Shown here in pieces: positions 6,728 through 13,834 of a stretch of 13,920 nucleotides of DNA. The stretch lies in NCBI GenBank assembly GCA_039208045.1, contig JBCCRH010000124.1:1-13920 (forward strand). The letters are read 5' to 3'. The DNA comes from JBCCRH01 sp039208045. Its GTDB lineage: Bacteria > Bacteroidota > Bacteroidia > Chitinophagales > Saprospiraceae. A program made the position numbers and the translations under genes. The first letter of the stretch is position 1, and every line of letters begins with the position of its first letter. The notes beneath the pieces are model-generated. The model was not told the DNA's origin, did no database searches, and saw only the letters and a list, made by a program, of their open reading frames with translations.

Positions 6728-8446
6728 ATGAAAAACCAACTCTATTTTTTATTATTTTTTATAATATGTTTACTCACTTATTCATGCAAAACTGATAATC
6801 AGCCAGTTACTTATCCTATAGAAAAAAGTATTATTGATGATACGGCGATGGTGGTCTCCCCCCACCCGCTAGCTTCCGCTATTGGAACTAGCATTTTGAA
6901 GGAAGGGGGAAATGCAGTAGATGCCGCCATTGCCGTGCAACTGGCCATTGCGGTGGTCTACCCACGAGCAGGGAATATCGGTGGAGGGGGCTTTATGGTG
7001 ATTCGAAATGCCGATGGCAGTACCGATGCCCTAGACTATCGCGAAAAGGCCCCTGCTGCTGCGGATCGGGATATGTATTTGGATAGTACCGAAACCGTTA
7101 TCCCTGGCTTGAGCCAAAAGGGGCATTTAGCGGTGGGCGTGCCAGGAACAGTCGCAGGCATGTTTGCGGCACACCAAAAATATGGGCAACTCCAAGATTT
7201 TGGACAATTGATCCAACCAGCCATTGAGCTGGCGCAAAAAGGCTACCACATCTCCGCCCGCGAAGCCGAGCGCTTCAATCAATTTAAAGAAGCTATCGAA
7301 GCTCAGAATGATGATCCGATCCCATTCGTCAAAAATACGCCTTGGCAAACAGGCGATCTGCTCCAACAACCCGAATTGGCCGCCACCCTTGAGCGCATCA
7401 AAACAGATGGCCAAGCTGGTTTCTATGGCGGCAAAACAGCTGACCTGATCGTAGCAGAGATGCAAGAAGGCAATGGCCTGATTACCAAGGAAGACTTGGC
7501 CAACTACCAGGCCGTTTGGCGAAAGCCTATAACAGGCCAGTACAAAGACTACAGGATTATTTCCATGCCGCCTTCTTCAAGCGGAGGAGTAGCGTTGGTG
7601 CAAATGCTAGATATGATCGAAAGTCAGCCCATAGATGATTGGCGTTTTCAGTCCACTGAAACCATCCACCTCATGGTAGAAGCGATGCGCAGAGCCTATG
7701 CAGATCGGGCAGAGCATTTGGGTGATATGGACTTCTACGACGTCCCCATTGATAGTCTACTAAATATTAACTATCTAAATGATCGAATGGCTACCTATAC
7801 GCCTGATTCCGCCACCGTGAGCGACCAGATTGCCTCTGGTGAATTTACGATCCAGGTAGAAAGCTTTGAGACGACCCATACCTCGATTGTCGATGGACAG
7901 GGCAACGCGGTTTCTGTTACCACTACGCTCAACTCCAACTTCGGCTCCAAGGTCGTGGTAGACGGCGCAGGCTTTTTTCTCAATAATGAAATGGATGATT
8001 TCAGTGCCAAACCAGGCGTGCCCAATCAATTTGGCTTAGTCGGAGCCGAGGCCAATGCCATCGCGCCAGGCAAGCGCATGCTCAGCTCGATGACGCCTAC
8101 CATTATTGAGAAAGATGGGAAGCTGTTTATGGTATTGGGGTCTCCGGGAGGGTCTACTATTATCACCTCGGTCTTGCAGGTATTCCTAAATGTGGCAGAA
8201 TTTGGCATGAACCTGGAAGAGGCAGTGAACGCGAAGCGCTTCCACCACCAATGGCTCCCTGATGCCATTATCACAGAAGAAGGAGCCTTTCCTGATTCGA
8301 TTCACCAAACTTTATTAGCACTGGGCCACGACATCAAAACCCGAAAGCGCATGGCTGTAGTCAAAGCCATCCACTGCCTGCCCGATGGTAGGCTGCAAGG
8401 GGTTGGTGATTATCGCAATCCTGATGATGATGTGGAGGGGTATTAA
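6728..8446 (+). CDS. ggt: Gamma-glutamyltranspeptidase, lipoprotein type
   Basis: This enzyme cleaves or transfers the gamma-glutamyl group of glutathione and related peptides, outside the cytoplasmic membrane. From the ATG it has 572 aa. A signal peptide ends in LLTYSC with C20 as probable lipid anchor. Family motifs follow in order: AIAVQLAIAVVYPRAGNIGGGGF (about 68-89), the substrate-binding arginine in YREKAP (R105), and the autoprocessing site ESFETTHTS, where T382 would become the new N-terminus and nucleophile of the small subunit. Then come NNEMDDFS (419-426), RMLSSMTPT (450-458) and GSPGGST (471-477). The segment between NNEMDDFS and RMLSS matches the length of the E. coli-type lid loop. 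A GTG nine bases earlier is possible, but the ATG gives a standard signal peptide. All catalytic features seem intact. It converges on the anti-sigma gene with 2 bp between stops. Confidence 0.94.
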   Translation: MKNQLYFLLFFIICLLTYSCKTDNQPVTYPIEKSIIDDTAMVVSPHPLASAIGTSILKEGGNAVDAAIAVQLAIAVVYPRAGNIGGGGFMVIRNADGSTDALDYREKAPAAADRDMYLDSTETVIPGLSQKGHLAVGVPGTVAGMFAAHQKYGQLQDFGQLIQPAIELAQKGYHISAREAERFNQFKEAIEAQNDDPIPFVKNTPWQTGDLLQQPELAATLERIKTDGQAGFYGGKTADLIVAEMQEGNGLITKEDLANYQAVWRKPITGQYKDYRIISMPPSSSGGVALVQMLDMIESQPIDDWRFQSTETIHLMVEAMRRAYADRAEHLGDMDFYDVPIDSLLNINYLNDRMATYTPDSATVSDQIASGEFTIQVESFETTHTSIVDGQGNAVSVTTTLNSNFGSKVVVDGAGFFLNNEMDDFSAKPGVPNQFGLVGAEANAIAPGKRMLSSMTPTIIEKDGKLFMVLGSPGGSTIITSVLQVFLNVAEFGMNLEEAVNAKRFHHQWLPDAIITEEGAFPDSIHQTLLALGHDIKTRKRMAVVKAIHCLPDGRLQGVGDYRNPDDDVEGY

Positions 8447-8448
8447 GG

Positions 8449-8862
8449 TTACAAATTGAATACTAAACTATCGGGATAGGCATCTTCTTTGATAGGGATG
8501 CCCTCTTGCTTCGCCTGTATCACTTCTAGTTGTTGCGTGCTATCCATTTGGTTCGATTTCATGGGCCATAGCAGCGTAAATGCCAACAAAAGCAGTAAAG
8601 TCGCTGCTACCTGATAGAGCGGTATCGGATAGAGCGCAATACGCTTCCATAGGGGTACCCTAGCTTCTTTGGGTGGTTTGCTTGGCGCAAAATACAGGCT
8701 GCTATCGGCTTCTTGAAAGGCGCTGATGGTAGCTCTCAGCTCATCGTACTCGGCTGCCGTCAAGTGCTGCGTAACCAATGCTTTCTCTGTGGCATTTAGT
8801 TCTTCAAATGTTTTCTGCCCGATAAGGTCAAATAATTCGTCGGGCAAATTAGCTCTTTTCAT
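8449..8862 (-). CDS. Single-pass membrane protein, probable anti-sigma factor
   Basis: The 137-aa product has a charged N-terminal half (1-72) resembling the cytoplasmic part of anti-sigma factors (ELFDLIGQKTFEELNATEKALV), a single membrane segment at about 80-100 (YQVAATLLLLLAFTLLWPM) and a short C-terminal tail of about 37 residues outside. The HxxxCxxC zinc motif of ZAS anti-sigma factors is absent, and so is the long FecR/DUF4974-type sensor domain. It starts 2 nt after the stop of the ECF sigma factor gene, and this coupling is the main reason to call it the cognate anti-sigma factor. It is the last gene of the four-gene operon. Function is inferred from context plus topology, not from a recognised signature. 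Confidence 0.65.
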   Translation of the reverse strand: MKRANLPDELFDLIGQKTFEELNATEKALVTQHLTAAEYDELRATISAFQEADSSLYFAPSKPPKEARVPLWKRIALYPIPLYQVAATLLLLLAFTLLWPMKSNQMDSTQQLEVIQAKQEGIPIKEDAYPDSLVFNL

Positions 8863-8864
8863 AC

Positions 8865-9413
8865 TTATTGGTTTAGATGTTTTCGTAACTGTTGAATGGC
8901 ATAAAATAAGCGCGATTTCACCGTTCCTTGGCTGCAGCCTAAGATGTCGCTGATCTCAGGAATGGTGAAATTGCTGGAATATTTTAGTGCTAGTACTTCT
9001 TGGTGTGGCTCTGACAGCTGCTGCATCGCCTGCTCTACAGCCAGTGTTTGGGCTACTGGAAACGTGCGTGTTTGGGTCGCCAATACGTCGAGGTGTTGCG
9101 CTATTCTCGGCGCGTGTTGCGCTCGGACGGCTGCATTGCGCCACTCGTTGCGCATGCGATTTCGCGCAAGCGTAAACAGCCACACCTTAAAGTTTTGACT
9201 GGGGTCAAATAAGGTGGGCTTCGCAAAAATTTGTACAAAAATAGTTTGAGCCACATCCTTGGCCAGCTCGCTCGCCCCGCTTAGCCATTGCACATATCGG
9301 CACAGCACTACAAAGTAGCGCAAGTACAGTTTCTCATAGTACTTCGCTGACCTTGTTTGTACAAAACGCTCCATGAGCGCTTCGTCGGATAAGTTGTCAA
9401 GCTGTTTATTCAA
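8865..9413 (-). CDS. ECF-type RNA polymerase sigma factor
   Basis: The 182-aa protein has the two-domain ECF layout. Sigma region 2 spans about 8-92: LSDEALMERF, then DVAQTIFVQIF at 53-63 (core-polymerase contact), then FKVWLFTLARNRMRNEWR at 75-92 (-10 recognition). Sigma region 4 spans about 122-178, with the helix-turn-helix IPEISDILGCSQGTVKSRLF at 151-170. The start appears to be a TTG at 9413, overlapping the last codons of the preceding gene by 8 nt. The first ATG (9374) would delete the conserved LSDEAL start of region 2, so TTG is preferred, though not proven. It lies between the TPR-like gene and a small membrane protein gene 2 nt downstream. It probably directs RNA polymerase to envelope genes, perhaps its own operon. 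Confidence 0.9.
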   Translation of the reverse strand: MNKQLDNLSDEALMERFVQTRSAKYYEKLYLRYFVVLCRYVQWLSGASELAKDVAQTIFVQIFAKPTLFDPSQNFKVWLFTLARNRMRNEWRNAAVRAQHAPRIAQHLDVLATQTRTFPVAQTLAVEQAMQQLSEPHQEVLALKYSSNFTIPEISDILGCSQGTVKSRLFYAIQQLRKHLNQ

Positions 9414-10578
9414 ACCACTTCAAGATTTCTTCTTTTCGTCCGCTATCCACCGCAATCTGGTTAATTAGCTTTTCGCAATACGCCAATTGTGCCGCTTGCC
9501 CGTTTGCTTGATAGTGTTTTTTCAGATGCATGAGCGCGGGCAGATAGGTAAGGTTCATCTGCTTTTTCACTACCTCATCTTCCCAGTGCTGCTGAAAGTT
9601 ATTAAACAAGTACTCCAAGTAGTACTTCTCCATCATATTCTGCTCAATCACCGCAGTGTTATCAAAGGGCTGTTTCGAATAATGCAGCGCATTCCCCACC
9701 AGATAGATTTGGTTTTCCATATTGTACGTTCTAAAAAACTCCATGGGCGTCCCCGCTGATACATAAGCTGGTCGCTTGGATTGCTTCAATACTTCTGCCA
9801 TTAGATAATCGCTATAAGCACTTAAATTTGGAAAATCTTTAATAGTTTTGGACAGTGGTTTCATCCCTAATTGCTGGAATATCCGATTCCGATAAGCTGG
9901 CTTGTCCGCCAAAAGCCACTTGCTCACTACCAACACATCCTTTCTTATGCCAGCACCATATTGCAGTACCCATTTAGGAATACCATCCATATCGCCATTG
10001 GAGATAAACACGCCATTGGGTGCCACCGATTGCAAGCCATTGTAGTTCCAAGTTAGGTTCGCATTGCTGTAGATATTAGCTTTTAGCATGCGGGGAGCCA
10101 AGTATGTGAGCTTTGCCTCATCAAAAAGCGGGTAGTAGTGCGTAAGCAACCAACCATAGACTTCTGGCCGATCAGGAGCTAAGGCATGGGCTTGCTCAAA
10201 GGCAGCAATAGCTTTGGCCCCATCTGTATTCATCCCTTTCATGCAGTAGTATTCAAAGCTATTGCCGATCGCTTGTTGAGCTTCATTCACCAATGGTTGC
10301 AAGCGAGCATAAAAGGCTGTTTTCTGATTTGGCCAAATATCGGTGGCAGTAAGCTGCAAATAGGCACGTTGAGCTAAGAATAGGTTGTACCAAGCCTTGG
10401 CGTTATCCTGCTCTTTATCCACTTCTTTTTGCCAAAGTCGTGCCTGCTCCTGGTAATAAGCCGTAGTTTTTTGCTCTTTGGCAATACCGTAAATTTTCTG
10501 TGGCTGCTGTGCCGAAAGGCTAGTACCTAAGGCACTTAGCGTGAAAAGGGCGAGCCATACTATTCGCTGTACATTCAT
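9406..10578 (-). CDS. Secreted TPR-like protein with a segment resembling the C-terminus of DUF2723 proteins
   Basis: The 390-aa product has a signal peptide (MNVQRIVWLALFTLSALGTSLSAQ), so it acts in the periplasm or at the outer membrane. Residues 35-165 are helical with TPR-like spacing (AKAWYNLFLAQRAY, AKAIAAFEQAHALAPDRPEV). Residues about 188-240 (VAPNGVFISNGDMDGIPKWVLQ...GIRKDVLVVSKWLL) strongly resemble the soluble segment after the membrane part of DUF2723-type proteins, where 'FTNGDNDTFPLWYLQ...G.R.DV.VVN.SLL' is typical. No membrane helices beyond the signal are seen, so only that soluble module is present. The gene starts 5 nt after the barrel gene stop and its end overlaps the sigma gene, placing it firmly in the operon. 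Similarity is from memory of the motif; molecular function is unknown. Confidence 0.75.
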   Translation of the reverse strand: MNVQRIVWLALFTLSALGTSLSAQQPQKIYGIAKEQKTTAYYQEQARLWQKEVDKEQDNAKAWYNLFLAQRAYLQLTATDIWPNQKTAFYARLQPLVNEAQQAIGNSFEYYCMKGMNTDGAKAIAAFEQAHALAPDRPEVYGWLLTHYYPLFDEAKLTYLAPRMLKANIYSNANLTWNYNGLQSVAPNGVFISNGDMDGIPKWVLQYGAGIRKDVLVVSKWLLADKPAYRNRIFQQLGMKPLSKTIKDFPNLSAYSDYLMAEVLKQSKRPAYVSAGTPMEFFRTYNMENQIYLVGNALHYSKQPFDNTAVIEQNMMEKYYLEYLFNNFQQHWEDEVVKKQMNLTYLPALMHLKKHYQANGQAAQLAYCEKLINQIAVDSGRKEEILKWFE

Positions 10579-10583
10579 ATTAT

Positions 10584-12932
10584 CTATTTGATTCGATTGT
10601 TATTTTCGTTGACTGCTTTTTGTTGGTAGCTGGATTTGATTTGCCCGAATGAGTACTTTAGTGCCAAAGAAAACTCCCGATTGTCTACAAAGAATCCATT
10701 AAATGCAGTTACATCGTTAACACTAGAGCGCTCTTCAAAGCTGCGATTGTTAAAGATATTATTGAATTGGAAGGTGCACGATAATTTTTGAAATAGGGTT
10801 CGAGAAATACCAATCCCCGCCACTACCAAAGCATTACGTTCGTAGACGCCCTCTTGCCGACGGGTAAAGCCCCACGCATTGAGCGCTAAAGAAAACTGGA
10901 GCGGCAACTGAAAATTATGATTGGTATAAACATACAGGTACGGCCTGGAAGCCAATTCAAGGGCATCTGCATCTTCAATGGTATTCCAATTCATACTGAT
11001 GGCATTAAAAGAAGTCCACTTTTTATAAGATAGCGGCACGGATAAGGTGGCCGACATGCCATACATTCGCTCAAAGTTCTTGAGGGTGGTCGTGAAAAGA
11101 TCAGCAGGAGGATCATAGAAAGCACTCCAATTTACGGGATCGGTTTGGTGAAAAAAGCTAAGTCGAAGTCCATATTCTCGAAGCTGAATGTTGGCTGCTA
11201 GCTCATGGGTGAGCGTGGGTCGCAAATTGATATTTCGCGAGAACACCAAAAAAGGATTGAGGTACACTTCTATCTGACTAAGGCTGGAAAAGTTGGGGCG
11301 ATTGATGGTACTCGCATAATCAAACGTTAGATTGGTGCTGGAATCTATGGGGATGTTGAGTCGAGCCTTCGGCAGTACATATAGGTTGTTTCTATCAATT
11401 AACGAGTTACTATTTCCATCAAATTTTCCTTCTACACTAGCCAATTCTAGCCGTACCCCAGTTGATAAATTGACTTTCCCAAACGAGTGCGTAATTTGTG
11501 TGTAAGCAGCATGTATTTGTTCCTCGTATCTGTAATCCGTATCAATCGTTGCCTGCTGATTGTCCGCTGGTAGGATCACTTGCTGAGATCGTGCATGAGA
11601 AACCGTACTATTCCACCCTGCCTCGACTGTAGTCTCCGTTTCCAATACAGTGCTATAATCTAGTCTTCCCGCGTAGGAACGAATGCTAAAATCTTGATCC
11701 CGACGCTGCTCGGGCAAGAAATTCTCAGCAGCAAAGCTGTTTTCAATATCGCTATCTACTGCTTGAGCAAAAGAAGAAAATTGTGCGCCTACAAATAGCT
11801 CTCCATCTTGGAGGGTATGCTCATAATTTAGAGCCCCATTATAATAGTCCCTATCATCTCGCTCAGTAGATCGAGTCTGCACTTGGTCTTCTACCTCATC
11901 AATGGTGCTACTAGCTTGTGCCCCAATGGTACCAGTAGTTCTGCTCAGCCTCATATTGTAGTCTACAGAAAAATAATCTTCCTCCCGGATGGGATAGTAG
12001 AATCCCGTCCCTAAAATATATTCATTCCTATCGGAGATAGCTACCCCTTCATTACTCGAAGAGCGTTCTCTATTGAATACATCATATTCGGTTTGTAGCT
12101 TTTCCCAAGGCTGTAGGTCATTAAAGCCTAGATTGAGCTTTACCTCTGCCGCCTCCGCTTTTATGGTAGTATTCAGCGCTATATAGTTGTTCAGCAACTC
12201 GCGTTGAGCTAATGTCTCACTCAGCTCTATCCGATACCCTTCCCCTGGATTTCTTTTCGTTTTTATCAAAATCACACTTCTCCCTCCTGCCTCATATTTA
12301 GCAGATGGATTATTAATGATTTCGATGGATTCGATATCGTCTACTGAAATCGTGCTCAGCCTATCCAGGTCGATGCGTTGCTTATTCTGATAAATCAATG
12401 GTGTCCCCCGCCCTACTACCGTAATAGATGATCCATCAGGAGCAATCTGTACGTAAGGTAATTTGGATAAAATACTGAGCGGATTCGGCTCTGCTTTAAG
12501 GATCGTATGCTCTACATTAAAGCGTACATTTCCATCTTTATTTTCAAATATCTTTCGGCGCGCTGCCACGGTTACTTCCTCTAGTGTTACCTCATTACAG
12601 CTTAGTATTATATCTACCCTCATCTCCTTATCCAGCGATAGCTCTTGGTAGAAGGGTGTGCAAGTCATCGTAGTCACTTGCAGAATATATAAGCCTTCAT
12701 CAACTTGATCGACTTGGAATGCTCCATCTTCTGCATAAGCAAATTTATACACGCTGGAATCGGACCGCAAGAGCACCACATCAGCAAATGCCATGGGTTT
12801 TCCTTCCTGATCCTGTACGGTTCCTACCAGAGTAATAGCAGATTGGGCATACACTCCTCCCATTTCTACAAAGCCCAAAACAAGTACTAGGCAGCAGCAA
12901 AAGATACCGGAAGATAGATTTAATGCACTCAC
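10584..12932 (-). CDS. Outer-membrane beta-barrel protein (OMP_b-brl_3, TonB-receptor-like)
   Basis: The 782-aa protein has a signal peptide (IFCCCLVLVLGFVEMGGVYAQ, to residue 30) and a carboxypeptidase-regulatory-like domain (about 33-110: VGTVQDQEGKPMAFADVVLL...DGAFQVDQVDEGLYILQVT). LEEVTV at 117-122 leads into a plug-like domain (about 123-226) holding the typical DIESIEIINNPSAKYEAGGRSVILIKTK. From about 230 a long run of amphipathic strands ends with FSLALKYSFG, characteristic of PF14905-type barrels, plus an 18-residue polar tail. It should sit in the outer membrane and may import or export a ligand. The start is a GTG at 12932; no ATG would keep the signal peptide. It is first in the operon, with the TPR-like gene 5 nt after it, and a candidate promoter lies at 12967-12996. 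Ligand unknown. Confidence 0.88.
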   Translation of the reverse strand: MSALNLSSGIFCCCLVLVLGFVEMGGVYAQSAITLVGTVQDQEGKPMAFADVVLLRSDSSVYKFAYAEDGAFQVDQVDEGLYILQVTTMTCTPFYQELSLDKEMRVDIILSCNEVTLEEVTVAARRKIFENKDGNVRFNVEHTILKAEPNPLSILSKLPYVQIAPDGSSITVVGRGTPLIYQNKQRIDLDRLSTISVDDIESIEIINNPSAKYEAGGRSVILIKTKRNPGEGYRIELSETLAQRELLNNYIALNTTIKAEAAEVKLNLGFNDLQPWEKLQTEYDVFNRERSSSNEGVAISDRNEYILGTGFYYPIREEDYFSVDYNMRLSRTTGTIGAQASSTIDEVEDQVQTRSTERDDRDYYNGALNYEHTLQDGELFVGAQFSSFAQAVDSDIENSFAAENFLPEQRRDQDFSIRSYAGRLDYSTVLETETTVEAGWNSTVSHARSQQVILPADNQQATIDTDYRYEEQIHAAYTQITHSFGKVNLSTGVRLELASVEGKFDGNSNSLIDRNNLYVLPKARLNIPIDSSTNLTFDYASTINRPNFSSLSQIEVYLNPFLVFSRNINLRPTLTHELAANIQLREYGLRLSFFHQTDPVNWSAFYDPPADLFTTTLKNFERMYGMSATLSVPLSYKKWTSFNAISMNWNTIEDADALELASRPYLYVYTNHNFQLPLQFSLALNAWGFTRRQEGVYERNALVVAGIGISRTLFQKLSCTFQFNNIFNNRSFEERSSVNDVTAFNGFFVDNREFSLALKYSFGQIKSSYQQKAVNENNNRIK

Positions 12933-12966
12933 AATTTCTGTTTAATGATTCTCCCCAGGTACCCTT

Positions 12967-12996
12967 CAAAAATCCAATGGTTCAAAATCGACCCAA
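12967..12996 (-). promoter_or_regulatory. Candidate promoter of the barrel-TPR-sigma-anti-sigma operon
   Basis: On the minus strand TTG (12996-12994) and GATTTTTG (12974-12967) are separated by 19 nt, matching the Bacteroidota pattern TTG-N19-TAnnTTTG except for one base (G for T at the first position of the -7 box). It lies about 35 nt upstream of the GTG start. An ECF-type promoter was not recognised here, so self-activation by the encoded sigma factor is unproven. Confidence 0.35.
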
Positions 12997-13042
12997 AAAA
13001 AGTGAACAAGTATTCCAATTGCGAGTTAGCTATCAAAACTCC

Positions 13043-13633
13043 ATGAAGCGTTTTTTCCTCACCACTACTTTTCTCTGCCTAGGCTGTCTAGCGTTTGCCC
13101 AAAGCCTTGACCTACCGACATTTAATGAAAATCGACTAGAGCGACAACGCACAAGCATGCTCATCTTAGGGAGCTGGGCCATCGGGAATATCGCAGTGGG
13201 TGCTACGCTTGCTGGGCAGCGCCAGGGTGTAGAGCGGGAATTTCATATTATGAATGCCGGTTGGAATGCCGTGAACCTAGTACTGGCCGGTGTGGGGTAT
13301 TACACTGCCGTGAAAACCGATCCTTCGAGCTTCGACCTGTATCAAAGCATTCAAGAGCAGCAGAGTATCGAAAAAGTACTCCTCTTCAACGCAGGACTCG
13401 ATGTCGGCTATATGCTGGGTGGCTTGTACCTCATGGAACGCGGGAAAAGTGCCACCAAAAACGCCGATCGATTAGAGGGCTTTGGAAAGTCTATTTTGCT
13501 ACAAGGCGCTTTTCTATTTGTCTTTGATTTAGGAGCCTATTTCTACATCCATAGCAACGCCAAGGACTTGGAGCCGCTGCTTAGTTCGCTGACCATTTCT
13601 GGAAATGAGATTGGTGTGGTTTGGCATTTTTAA
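13043..13633 (+). CDS. Conserved Bacteroidota membrane/exported protein, probably DUF6992 family
   Basis: The 196-aa product starts with a signal peptide (MKRFFLTTTFLCLGCLAFAQ) followed by FNENRLERQRTSMLILGSWAIGNIAVG (about 28-54), HIMNAGWNAVNLVLAGVGYYTA (69-90), a polar stretch and two further hydrophobic segments (about 114-131 and 153-170). The order 'FN..R....GM.VLG.WA..NI..G' then 'H.MN..WN.VNL.LA..GY' is, as I remember it, that of DUF6992 proteins; no function is known for them. I chose the ATG at 13043 because the open frame upstream (to 12923) crosses the divergent promoter region and adds non-signal sequence. It is transcribed divergently from the barrel operon, 110 bp apart, so shared regulation is possible. 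No clear promoter was seen on this strand. Confidence 0.72.
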   Translation: MKRFFLTTTFLCLGCLAFAQSLDLPTFNENRLERQRTSMLILGSWAIGNIAVGATLAGQRQGVEREFHIMNAGWNAVNLVLAGVGYYTAVKTDPSSFDLYQSIQEQQSIEKVLLFNAGLDVGYMLGGLYLMERGKSATKNADRLEGFGKSILLQGAFLFVFDLGAYFYIHSNAKDLEPLLSSLTISGNEIGVVWHF

Positions 13634-13654
13634 GTTCTCCACACGGAGACCTTC

Positions 13655-13707
13655 GCGGATTGCAAACCTGCCCGATGCAGGCGGGTCCGCTAAGCACGGG
13701 CCAGGCT
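13655..13707. repeat. Palindromic intergenic repeat, copy C (single arm)
   Basis: Positions 13655-13690 are the exact reverse complement of 1402-1437 in copy A, including the 19-bp nested palindrome. Similarity continues to about 13707 with a few mismatches (TAAGCACGGGCCAGGCT). A second arm like those of copies A and B is not visible downstream, so this copy is partial or degenerate. It starts 21 nt after the stop of the upstream gene. Confidence 0.75.
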
Positions 13708-13747
13708 TCCATCCAAACTGGGTACGCATCTTGCGGTTTATGGTGGT

Positions 13748-13834
13748 ACTTACAGCTTGCCCACCTACGGGGGCAGGGCTATGTACGTACTGGTAAGTTA
13801 ATCGGGATGGGTAGGCGGCCAATGCCGCCATCCC
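13748..13834. repeat. Cluster of hairpins in the terminal intergenic region
   Basis: Two inverted repeats follow one another. ACTTAC (13748-13753) pairs with GTAAGT (13793-13798) around an inner GC-rich hairpin (GCCC...GGGC near 13759-13778). GGCGGC-CAAT-GCCGCC (13814-13829) is extended by GGGAT/ATCCC with a bulge. No gene, tRNA or recognisable element was found in the rest of the stretch up to the window end at 13920. Confidence 0.6.

Noticed and set aside
7127..7465. Long antisense reading frames within ggt and other genes
   Set aside because: They are shadows of strongly supported coding regions on the other strand and have no recognisable motifs.
12923..13042. Upstream extension of the 196-aa protein gene
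   Set aside because: It crosses the divergent promoter region of the barrel operon and precedes an intact signal peptide starting at 13043.
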